A model generated the notes under the pieces. That model made no database searches. It was not told the DNA's origin and was given only the letters and a program-made list of their open reading frames with translations. 37,456 nt of DNA from Chloroflexota bacterium. Lineage in GTDB: Bacteria; Chloroflexota; Chloroflexia; Thermomicrobiales; JADLAZ01. Location: contig JADLAZ010000025.1 in the NCBI GenBank assembly GCA_020849725.1, positions 1-37,456 on the forward strand. The letters are read 5' to 3'. Within the stretch, counting starts at the first letter, position 1. The number at the start of each line of letters is the position of its first letter. Both the position numbers and the translations under genes were made by a program. Shown piece by piece: positions 1 through 6,537 of the stretch.

Positions 1-730
1 CCTGCGACAGGACCGCCGCCACCAGCGCCAGGCCGAAGCCCTTGTGGCCGCCGAAGGTCAGCATCGTGCCGCCGTCGTAGAGGTCGTTGGGGTTGACCGA
101 GGGCCGGCCGTGCTTGTCCATGATCGCCCCCGGCGGCAGGTCGACGCCCTTGGCGCGGGCGACCTGGACCTTGCCCTCGGCCACGACGGTGGTAGCGAAG
201 TCGATGATCATCGGTGGCCGCTGACCGGCGGGCAGCCCGATCGCGATCGGGTTGGTGCCCATGATGCCCTCGCGCCCGCCGAAGGGCGCGGTGCGCCCAC
301 CGCCCACGCCGCCGCAGGTGGCGAACAGCAGCACGCCTTCGCGCGCCGCCCGCTCCGGATACTCACCCACCCGGCCGACGTGGTTGCCGTTGGCCACCGC
401 CACCGCCGCCGCGCCGTACTCCTTCGCCGCCGCCACCGCCTGATCGGTCGCGAACCGGGCCGACACCTGCCCGAAGCCGTTGTGGCCGTCCACGAACACC
501 GTCGCTGCCTTGCGGCTGGTCACCGTCGCCTCGACCGCCGGGTCCAGCCGGCCGGCCTTGATTGCGTTGACATACGCCGGGATGCGGATCACGCCGTGTG
601 AATCGTGGCCGGCCAGATTGGCCAGCACCAGCGCGTCGGCGACGGTCGCCGCGATGCTCGGCGTGGCGCCGGCGGCCTGGAAGATCGTGTCGGTCACGGC
701 GCGGAGTTGAGCGGCGGGAACCGAGAGCAT
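1..730 (-). CDS. Ldh-family (malate/L-lactate/ureidoglycolate-type) oxidoreductase, 3' end cut by window
   Basis: The reading frame runs from ATG at 730 off the left edge, giving about 243 N-terminal residues of a protein usually near 340-360. The start follows a strong AGGAGGAG ribosome site. The translation has the hallmarks of the NAD(P)-dependent malate/L-lactate dehydrogenase family, which is unrelated to classical lactate dehydrogenase: an early helical part, AGHDSHGV with the conserved catalytic-region His, GNHVGRVGEYPERAA, and GTNPIAIGLPAG followed by IIDFATT and the G-x-KG-x-GLAL stretch. Members oxidise 2-hydroxy acids to 2-oxo acids in the cytoplasm. It is the last gene of a minus-strand run behind a sugar-acid dehydratase and a Gfo/Idh oxidoreductase, so a role in hydroxy-acid or sugar-acid catabolism is inferred. 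The exact substrate cannot be read from sequence. It is not the nickel enzyme LarA. Confidence 0.88.
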   Translation of the reverse strand, partial: MLSVPAAQLRAVTDTIFQAAGATPSIAATVADALVLANLAGHDSHGVIRIPAYVNAIKAGRLDPAVEATVTSRKAATVFVDGHNGFGQVSARFATDQAVAAAKEYGAAAVAVANGNHVGRVGEYPERAAREGVLLFATCGGVGGGRTAPFGGREGIMGTNPIAIGLPAGQRPPMIIDFATTVVAEGKVQVARAKGVDLPPGAIMDKHGRPSVNPNDLYDGGTMLTFGGHKGFGLALVAAVLSQ

Positions 731-840
731 GGCGGTCTCCTCCTGCTGCGTGGCGATCGGAACGATGCGCGTCTGTCGGCGGAACCTCCCCGGTTATAGG
801 CGGCGCCGACTGAGCCGTCAAGATGGTGAGTTTCGTCCGG

Positions 841-1875
841 TCACCGCTCCAGCCGCACCGCCGTGCCCGTCCGCGCCGACTGCATCGCCGCGTCGAACAC
901 CGTCAGCGCGCGGCGGGCCTGCTCGGGCGTGACGGCCAGCTCTGCCCGTCCGGCGAGCGTGGCGGCGATGTTGTGGTAGTAGTCGGTCCAGTCGCCGCGC
1001 ATGCTGTCGATGACCAACTTGCTCGTCAGTCCGTTCAGGTCGGTCCGGATGCGGGCGCGGTGGTCCGGCGCCTCGGTTGCGGCGTCGATGTTGCCGGCCA
1101 GCATCGCCGGCTCCTGCGGGTCCAGCCCGTGCTTCACCAACGCGCCGCGCTCGCCCAGCACGACCCAGCGTGGCCGGTCGAGGCGCGCCAGGTTGCCGAG
1201 TTCGATGCTGTAGAGCAGCCCGCCGGCGAAGCGCAGCAGCAGGCGGGCATAGCTGCCAATGGCCGCGCCCCAGCCGCGGTGCTGGAGGTCGCACGTCACG
1301 CTGACGACCGGCTCCGGCACGAGCTGCAGCGCGTGGTCGATCAGGTGCGCGCCCCAGTCGTACAGCAGGCCGCCGCTGGCATCGACCTCGCCGCGCCAGC
1401 CACGCGGCGGGCGATAGCGCGCCACCGACGCCTCGATCAGATAGGGCGCGCCCAGCAGCCCGTCGGCCAGCACCTGGCGCACCGTCAGGAAATCCCAGTC
1501 CCAGCGCCGGTTCTGGAAGACGCTCAGCAGCCGGTCGTTGCGTTGGGCGGCGGCGATCATCGTGTCGGCCTCGGCTGCGGTCAGGCACATCACTTTGTCG
1601 ACGACGACGTGCTTGCCGGCATTGAGCGCCTGGCAGGTCAGCGCCGCGTGCGTGTCGTGCGGCGTCGCCACCACCACCAGATCGACGCCGCTGCGCTCCA
1701 GGAGATCATCAACGGTGGCATATGTCGCCACGCTGTAGTCCTGCTCGGCCCGCCGCCGCCGCGCCGGGTCGCGGCTAGCCACCGCTGTCAGCCGCAGCTC
1801 TGGCACGCGGCCGATCAGGTAGGCGTGAAAGCCTCGTCCTGCGAAGCCGTAGCCAATGATGCCAACATTGATCAT
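841..1875 (-). CDS. Gfo/Idh/MocA family oxidoreductase
   Basis: This 344-residue protein begins with the Rossmann signature VGIIGYGFAGRGFHAY. It continues with VDLVVVATPHDTHA and the GKHVVVDK segment, in which the Lys is the family's conserved catalytic/cofactor lysine (normally EKP; here DKV). A C-terminal alpha/beta domain carries GGLLYDWGAHLIDHAL, the family's G-x-x-x-D-x-G-x-H-x-x-D pattern with its catalytic His. Members are NAD(P)-dependent sugar or inositol dehydrogenases. I chose ATG 1875 rather than the in-frame GTG at 1887, because a GTGGAG ribosome site lies just before 1875 and the Rossmann strand starts immediately. It lies 82 bp downstream of the dehydratase gene on the same strand, with no clear promoter between, so they are probably co-transcribed. 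The substrate is unknown. Confidence 0.92.
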   Translation of the reverse strand: MINVGIIGYGFAGRGFHAYLIGRVPELRLTAVASRDPARRRRAEQDYSVATYATVDDLLERSGVDLVVVATPHDTHAALTCQALNAGKHVVVDKVMCLTAAEADTMIAAAQRNDRLLSVFQNRRWDWDFLTVRQVLADGLLGAPYLIEASVARYRPPRGWRGEVDASGGLLYDWGAHLIDHALQLVPEPVVSVTCDLQHRGWGAAIGSYARLLLRFAGGLLYSIELGNLARLDRPRWVVLGERGALVKHGLDPQEPAMLAGNIDAATEAPDHRARIRTDLNGLTSKLVIDSMRGDWTDYYHNIAATLAGRAELAVTPEQARRALTVFDAAMQSARTGTAVRLER

Positions 1876-1957
1876 GCCGTACTCCACATTGTGCTGCTGA
1901 GTGCTGGGGGCCGCATCCTACTCTCGTTCTCCTCGTGCCTCCTGGCTCTCCTGGCGG

Positions 1958-3142
1958 CTACCAGTTCGTCACCTGACCGTCGCGGCGGTGCAGGTGCGGC
2001 GCCTCCCACGGCTTGAATGGGTAGCGGGTGACGGCCTCTTCATTGAAGGTGACGCCCAGACCAGGGGTGGTCGGTTTGGGGAAGGTCGTGCCGTCGATGA
2101 GCGGGTAGGTTGGAAAGAGGTCGGGCGGTGTGGCGGCCTCGATCTCGTGGCGGTACTCGAGCATGCTGAAGTTGTTGGTGGCGATGCCAAGATGGACCGA
2201 GGCGGCGGTGCAGATCGGACCGAGCGGGTTGTGCGGCATCAGATCGATGTAGTGAGCCTCGCACCAGCCGGCGATCTTGCGCGCCTCGCTCAGTCCTCCG
2301 ACGTTGGAGACGTCAACGCGGGCGAAGTTGAGCAGTCCCTCCTCGACGAAAGGCAGGAACGCCCACTTGCTGGAGAACTCCTCGCCGACGGCGAAGGGCA
2401 TCGCCGTCATGCCGCGCAGTTGCTTGTAGGCGGCCGGACTTTCGGCGCGGATTGGCTCCTCGAGGAACATCAGATGGACATCCTCGATCTGAGCGCAGAA
2501 GTAGGCCGCCTCGGCGACCGACAGCCGGTGGTGGAAGTCGATCGATAGCGCGATGCCGCTGCCGACGGCCTTGCGCACCTCGCGGATCCAGTGGACGGCC
2601 AACTCGATCGACTCCATCGGCTCGTAGAGCAGCGCCACGTCGCCCTCCGAGCCGGGGGCCGGGCGGGGCATGATCTTCGCCTGCGGCATGCCGATGCCGA
2701 AGCGCAGGCAGCGCCAGCCGCTGGCGACGAACTCCTGGGCCTGGGCGACGCACTCGTCGCCGGTGAGTGAGCCGGGCGTGGCGAAGCAGGGGACGCTGTC
2801 GCGGCAGGCGCCACCGAGCAATTGCCAGACCGGCACGCCGAGCGACTGGCCGAGGATGTCCCACAGCGCCATGTCGATGGCGGAGATGACCGCACCGCTG
2901 ATCTTGCCGCCCTCAAAGTAGGCCGACCGATACAGCAGTTGCCAGATGTGCTCGATATTGCGCGGCTCCATGCCGACCAGGAAGTGGGCGAAGTGCTCCA
3001 GCATGCCCTGCATCGCCAGCTCGCGGCCGGAGATGCCACCCTCGCCGAGGCCGCTGATGCCGGCATCGGTCTCGACCTTGACGACGAACTGGTTGCGAAA
3101 CCCGACCCAGACGGGAAAGCCCTTGATGGCGGTGATCTTCAC
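1958..3142 (-). CDS. Enolase-superfamily acid-sugar dehydratase (mandelate racemase/galactonate dehydratase-like)
   Basis: The 394-residue protein has the two-domain enolase-superfamily layout: an N-terminal capping domain (to about residue 120) and a barrel. Metal ligands are visible as Asp in LSIDFHHRLS, Glu in MFLEEPIRAE and Glu in FAVGEEFSSK. The D-F-H arrangement of the first ligand and the later LMPHNPLGPI segment with its His match the D-galactonate/D-mannonate dehydratase group better than muconate cycloisomerases. Such enzymes remove water from an aldonic acid to give a 2-keto-3-deoxy acid. The start is GTG 3142, behind GGAGGAG; the frame is open further upstream but has no family similarity there. 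The gene ends in TAG. It heads a minus-strand run with Gfo/Idh and Ldh-type dehydrogenases. The precise sugar acid is not determinable. Confidence 0.9.
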   Translation of the reverse strand: MKITAIKGFPVWVGFRNQFVVKVETDAGISGLGEGGISGRELAMQGMLEHFAHFLVGMEPRNIEHIWQLLYRSAYFEGGKISGAVISAIDMALWDILGQSLGVPVWQLLGGACRDSVPCFATPGSLTGDECVAQAQEFVASGWRCLRFGIGMPQAKIMPRPAPGSEGDVALLYEPMESIELAVHWIREVRKAVGSGIALSIDFHHRLSVAEAAYFCAQIEDVHLMFLEEPIRAESPAAYKQLRGMTAMPFAVGEEFSSKWAFLPFVEEGLLNFARVDVSNVGGLSEARKIAGWCEAHYIDLMPHNPLGPICTAASVHLGIATNNFSMLEYRHEIEAATPPDLFPTYPLIDGTTFPKPTTPGLGVTFNEEAVTRYPFKPWEAPHLHRRDGQVTNW

Positions 3143-3188
3143 TCGCGCCTCCTCCGCTGCCGCGCCGGGCCAGCCCCGCCGCGCCGTG

Positions 3189-3217
3189 ATCGTCGGCGGG
3201 GCGCGCGGGGGAGTCAA
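3189..3217 (-). promoter_or_regulatory. Candidate sigma70-like promoter for the dehydratase operon
   Basis: On the minus strand TTGACT (3217-3212) is followed after 17 bp by GACGAT (3194-3189). The -35 is good and the -10 is poor (3 of 6). It lies about 50 bp upstream of the GTG start at 3142. Confidence 0.35.
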
Positions 3218-3229
3218 GGGCGCCCGCAC

Positions 3230-3243
3230 GGCATGGACATGCC
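3230..3243. promoter_or_regulatory. Operator-like perfect palindrome GGCATG-GA-CATGCC
   Basis: A perfect 6+6 inverted repeat with a 2-bp centre sits 12 bp upstream of the candidate -35 of the dehydratase operon. This spacing would suit binding of a dimeric regulator. No adjacent regulator gene can be assigned to it. Confidence 0.35.
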
Positions 3244-3513
3244 TACGATCGGGTCATCGCTCACGCGACCTGAACCGGGGCAGGGTCAGGCAGTAACACG
3301 GGGATGGGATGGTGGTGCTGGGCGGCGGTGTAGCCGGCGGTGAGGGAGGCGAGCCGCGAGCGCTGCTGCTGGCGGCAGGTGGCGGCCACCGACAGCAGTC
3401 GGGCCGCGAACAGGGCGCCGTCTCGCGCTGACTGCCGAAGCTGCTCGTGCGCCACACCACGGCTGCACCACCGCCGCTCCGCCGAACCAGACGCTGTCCA
3501 TCATCCAGGCCAC

Positions 3514-3948
3514 TCAGATCTGGAAGCTGAGCGCCTTCTCATGCTGGCGGCGGCGGTCGAGGAGCGTCTCCAGCGTCGTTGCCCGCAGCACGTGATCGAC
3601 GGCGGTCTGGACTTCGAGCCAAACGGTGCCGACGACGGGGTCGGGGGCACTATGCTCGCCGCGGCTGCGCACCGGGTCGACCGGCGTGGCCGGCCCTTCG
3701 AGGGCGTCGACGATCTCGGCCAGTGTAATCTGCGCCGGCGGCCGCGCCAGTTGGTGCCCGCCCTGCGGCCCGCGCACGCTGCGCACCAGCCCCGCCTTGC
3801 GCAGCGTGATCAGCAATTGGTTCAGGTAGGCTTCGGGAATATTCTGCTGGTTGGCGATGTCGCTGCTCTGGACCGGCGGCTGCCCGTAGCGGTGGGCCAG
3901 CTCAAACAGCGCGCGGACGCCGTACTCCGACTTGGATGAGATCCTCAT
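3514..3948 (-). CDS. Rrf2-family transcriptional regulator lacking Fe-S cysteines
   Basis: The 144-residue protein starts MRISSKSEYGVRALFELA and has the Rrf2 winged helix, with the recognition region IPEAYLNQLL and the wing VRGPQGGHQLA. A dimerisation helix follows (ITLAEIVDALEGP). IscR and NsrR carry three cysteines for an iron-sulfur cluster. This protein has no cysteine at all, placing it with cluster-free members such as CymR or an apo-type regulator. Its start lies 47 bp inside the end of larE on the same strand, so the two genes overlap and are likely translationally coupled. It may therefore regulate its own operon or sulfur/nickel-cofactor genes. That role is inference. Confidence 0.93.
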   Translation of the reverse strand: MRISSKSEYGVRALFELAHRYGQPPVQSSDIANQQNIPEAYLNQLLITLRKAGLVRSVRGPQGGHQLARPPAQITLAEIVDALEGPATPVDPVRSRGEHSAPDPVVGTVWLEVQTAVDHVLRATTLETLLDRRRQHEKALSFQI

Positions 3949-4750
3949 GCCGCACCTCGTTGAGGCTGCCGCTCCGGAATCCCTGCAGGTCCAGCGTCAC
4001 ATAGGCGAAGCCCAGTTCACGCAGTCGGGCGACGATGCCGTCACGTTCCGCGACCACCCGCCCGATATCGTCCGGGCGCACCTCGATGCGCGCGATCTGG
4101 TCGTGATGGCGCACGCGGAACTGGCGCAGCCCCAGGCCGCGCAGGTAGGCTTCCGCCTGGCCGATCTGGCGCAGCTTCTCGACTGTGACCACCTGCCCGT
4201 AGGCGATGCGCGACGACAGGCACGGCGCGGCCGGCTTGTCCCAGACGCGCAACTCGAGCGCTTGGGCGACGGCGCGGATGTCGACCTTGGTCATGCCGGC
4301 TTCCTGCAAGGGGCTGCGCGCGCCGAGGCGATGGCCGGCGGCCATGCCGGGCCGGTGATCGCCGGCATCGTCGGCGTTGTTGCCGTCGGCGACCCAGGCG
4401 AGACCCTCGCGCGCAGCAATGTCGTTGAGCTTAGTGAATAGTTCTGTCTTGCACCAGAAGCAGCGATTGCGGTCGTTGGCGACGTAGCGGGGGTCGTCCA
4501 TCTCCTCGGTGCGGACGACGATGTGGCGCGCGCCGATCTCGCGCGCCAGCACGGCGGCGTCCTGCTCCTCGACCTCAGACAGGCTGGCCGACTCGCCGGT
4601 GGCCGCGACCGCCCGGTCGCCCAGCACGTCAAAGCCGACCTTCAGCACCAGCGCTGAGTCGACGCCGCCGCTGAACGCTACCAGCATCGAACCCATCTCG
4701 CGCAGGATGCGCTGCAAGTCCTCGTATCGTTGCCGGGTGATCGCTTCCAT
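3902..4750 (-). CDS. larE: LarE: ATP-dependent sacrificial sulfur transferase for the nickel-pincer cofactor
   Basis: The 282-residue protein has a PP-loop ATP pyrophosphatase motif, SGGVDS, at residues 27-32. It also has the NRCFWCKTEL segment near residue 95 and PCLSSRIAYG with Cys177, which corresponds to the cysteine that Lactobacillus LarE sacrifices to deliver sulfur. LarE adenylates and thiolates the carboxylates of the nicotinic-acid-derived precursor made by LarB; LarC then inserts nickel. I chose ATG 4750, which follows AGGGAG at good spacing, over upstream in-frame codons with no similarity. The gene overlaps rrf2 by 47 bp and has its own strong promoter inside the end of the anti-sigma gene. 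Neither LarB nor the nickel enzyme LarA is in this window. Confidence 0.93.
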   Translation of the reverse strand: MEAITRQRYEDLQRILREMGSMLVAFSGGVDSALVLKVGFDVLGDRAVAATGESASLSEVEEQDAAVLAREIGARHIVVRTEEMDDPRYVANDRNRCFWCKTELFTKLNDIAAREGLAWVADGNNADDAGDHRPGMAAGHRLGARSPLQEAGMTKVDIRAVAQALELRVWDKPAAPCLSSRIAYGQVVTVEKLRQIGQAEAYLRGLGLRQFRVRHHDQIARIEVRPDDIGRVVAERDGIVARLRELGFAYVTLDLQGFRSGSLNEVRHEDLIQVGVRRPRAV

Positions 4751-4803
4751 GGCCGCTACTCCCTGATGCCACCCCACGCCCATCCCTGAATTCTTGAGTG
4801 CCA

Positions 4804-4832
4804 AGCGTAACAAGCGGTCGCACGGTTGTCAA
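4804..4832 (-). promoter_or_regulatory. Promoter of larE-rrf2 (TTGACA-17-TACGCT)
   Basis: A consensus -35 TTGACA (4832-4827) is followed by a 17-bp spacer and TACGCT (4809-4804), about 54 bp before the larE start. The -35 box contains the TGA stop of the anti-sigma gene, so larE can be transcribed independently of the sigma operon. Confidence 0.55.
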
Positions 4833-5776
4833 TCGCGGCGCGGTCGCGCCAGGCGTGGCAGCAGCAGGCTAGCCAGCAGCAGGCCCAGCGCCAGCGCCGC
4901 CAGCGTCGCCTGCGCGAGCCGCCAGCCGGGGCCGAGCAGGCTGGCCGGCGCGGACGGCGGCACAGACCCAGGCTCGGCAGGCGACTCGGCCGCGCGCAGC
5001 GCTGGAGTGGGCGCGGTCGTGGCGACCGGGGCCGGTGTCGGTGCGGCCGTGTCGGCCGCCGACGCTGCGCCCGGCGCATTGGCGGCGGTCGGGACGGCGC
5101 TCGGCGTGCTGGCGACCACGCTCGTGGCTGGGACCGGCGCTGCCGCGGCCGGCGCGGCCTCTCCTGCCCCGCTCGCGGCTGGCGCGGTCGTGGCCGAGCG
5201 CGCCGCCTCGGCCGGCTTGGGCGCGGCCGCCGGGGCCGGGACCGACGCCGGCCTGGTGGCGGCCGCCTTGTCGCTGTTGGCGACCGCTGGCGCGGCGGGC
5301 TGCTGCGCGGCCGGGGCCGTCGTGGCCGCCGGCGCCACGCGGGCCACCTCCGGGGCGCCGGCGGCGATGGCGGGGCGTGGCGACGCGGCCGGCGCGGCGA
5401 AGGGAGCCATGCCCGCCCAGGCCAGCAGATCAGGCGTGAAACTCAGCACCAGCAGCATCGCCGCCACGGCCGTCAGCGCCCGCAGGCGCGGCAGCAGTCG
5501 GACGATCGGTGACTGCCGCGCGGCGACCATGGCCGGCGTCAGTTGGAACGAGCGCGGCGGTTCGATCGTCGGCAACCGGCCCAGCAGCACCGCCACGCCG
5601 CGCAGGTCAGCCAGCACCCGCCGGCAGTCGACGCACTCGACCAGGTGGGCGGCGATGCTGGCGCGCACCGGAGCCGACAGCTCCCGGTCCAGATACGCCG
5701 ACAGCGTCTCCTCATCCGGGTGCCGGCTCTGGTTCCAGTGGGGACCGTTACTGGCGTGCGCGCCGTTGGCTGACAT
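4829..5776 (-). CDS. Zinc-finger (ZAS) membrane anti-sigma factor with two membrane segments
   Basis: The 315-residue protein starts with a putative zf-HC2 anti-sigma domain. Its H-x3-C-x2-C motif (HLVECVDC) has His44, Cys48 and Cys51. A hydrophobic segment at about 98-117 is followed by roughly 165 residues almost entirely of Ala, Pro, Thr, Ser and Val. A second hydrophobic segment (about 288-307) precedes a basic RLARPRRD tail. The gene lies 26 bp downstream of an ECF sigma gene, the usual arrangement for a sigma factor and its membrane-bound inhibitor. Most such proteins have one membrane span; here the predicted topology puts the Ala/Pro loop outside and both ends in the cytoplasm. The signal sensed is unknown. 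The adjacent peptidoglycan-binding VanW protein makes envelope stress a reasonable inference. Confidence 0.88.
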   Translation of the reverse strand: MSANGAHASNGPHWNQSRHPDEETLSAYLDRELSAPVRASIAAHLVECVDCRRVLADLRGVAVLLGRLPTIEPPRSFQLTPAMVAARQSPIVRLLPRLRALTAVAAMLLVLSFTPDLLAWAGMAPFAAPAASPRPAIAAGAPEVARVAPAATTAPAAQQPAAPAVANSDKAAATRPASVPAPAAAPKPAEAARSATTAPAASGAGEAAPAAAAPVPATSVVASTPSAVPTAANAPGAASAADTAAPTPAPVATTAPTPALRAAESPAEPGSVPPSAPASLLGPGWRLAQATLAALALGLLLASLLLPRLARPRRD

Positions 5777-5802
5777 GGTTCATCTCACTCGGCGGCGCCG
5801 GG

Positions 5803-6456
5803 TCATGGCGCGGACCGCTCATCTTCGTGACGCCAATAGCGATCGAAGTGTTCCCCATCCCGGCGCAACTCATCGCGCAGCCGCGCCCGTGCCCGGCTGA
5901 GGCGCGACTTGACCGTGCCCAGGTTGGCGCTGGTGATGGTAGCAATCTCCTCGTAGGCATAGCCCTCGATGTCGGATAGAACCAGCACCGCGCGCTGGTC
6001 GGTCGGCAGGCGCGTGATGGCCGCCTGCACCTGCCGACTCAACTCGTGGCGCAGCGCGACGTCGTCTGGTCCTTCGGCCGGCGGCTGGAGCGTCCAGGCG
6101 ACCGCCGGCTCGGTCGGCAACTCGTCGAGCGAGCCGGCCGGGTGGCGCTGGCGGCGGCGCAACTCGTCGTAGCAGCGGTTGGCGACGATGCGCAGCAGCC
6201 AGGCGCGGAAGACACCGCCCCGATAGCTGCCCAGGTTGGTCCATGCCGCCAGGAGACTCTCCTGGGTTGCATCCTCAGCAGCCGATCCATCGCCAAGCAA
6301 CCGGTAGGCCAGCCCGTAAGCCGGCCGCTCGTAGCGTGTCACGAGCTGGTTGAAGGCGTCGAGCGATCCGGCCCGCGCCTCCGCGACCAGCCGATCATCG
6401 TGGTCTGGCGCGGCCGGTGTGGGGTCGGAGGGCGGGGGCCGACCGTCAGGCGTCAC
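5803..6456 (-). CDS. RNA polymerase ECF-type sigma factor
   Basis: The 217-residue protein has sigma region 2 at about residues 35-102 (AFNQLVTRYERPAYGLAYRL, DATQESLLAAW, FRAWLLRIVANRCYDELRRR). Region 4 lies at about 140-195 (LPTDQRAVLVLSDIEGYAYEE, then a helix-turn-helix ending TVKSRLSRARARLRDEL). There is no region 3, as expected for group 4 sigma factors of the SigE/SigW kind. The GTG at 6456 is the best available start, though its ribosome site is weak; the first 20 residues are a Pro/Asp-rich extension. It is followed 26 bp later by the anti-sigma gene, so the two form a regulatory pair. Its target promoters are unknown. Confidence 0.93.
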   Translation of the reverse strand: MTPDGRPPPSDPTPAAPDHDDRLVAEARAGSLDAFNQLVTRYERPAYGLAYRLLGDGSAAEDATQESLLAAWTNLGSYRGGVFRAWLLRIVANRCYDELRRRQRHPAGSLDELPTEPAVAWTLQPPAEGPDDVALRHELSRQVQAAITRLPTDQRAVLVLSDIEGYAYEEIATITSANLGTVKSRLSRARARLRDELRRDGEHFDRYWRHEDERSAP

Positions 6457-6537
6457 CGGATCATTTCCGTCACTCGACGCTTGGACGTGGAGACGAGGCG
6501 CGACCGGCTGCGGCGCCGGGCGCGGGCGGCAGCCGGC

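Larger units (their letters stand above)
3143..3513. other. Intergenic stretch of 371 bp between larE-rrf2 and the dehydratase operon
   Basis: It contains the candidate promoter and palindrome described at 3189-3243. Short open frames on the minus strand (for example 3455-3261) have weak start sites and no recognisable domain. I see no RNA gene or clear terminator here. Confidence 0.6.

Noticed and set aside
1..730. Ldh-family gene as the lactate racemase LarA served by LarC/LarE
   Set aside because: Its motifs are those of the NAD(P)-dependent Ldh family, not the nickel-pincer racemase. No LarA is in the window.
823..2016. Long plus-strand open frame of 397 codons
   Set aside because: It is antisense to the Gfo/Idh gene and its translation is rich in Arg, His, Gln and Val with no motif. 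Very GC-rich DNA commonly gives such mirror frames.
3261..3455. Short minus-strand frame upstream of the dehydratase operon
   Set aside because: It has a GTG start with no clear ribosome site, no domain, and overlaps another frame of equal length.
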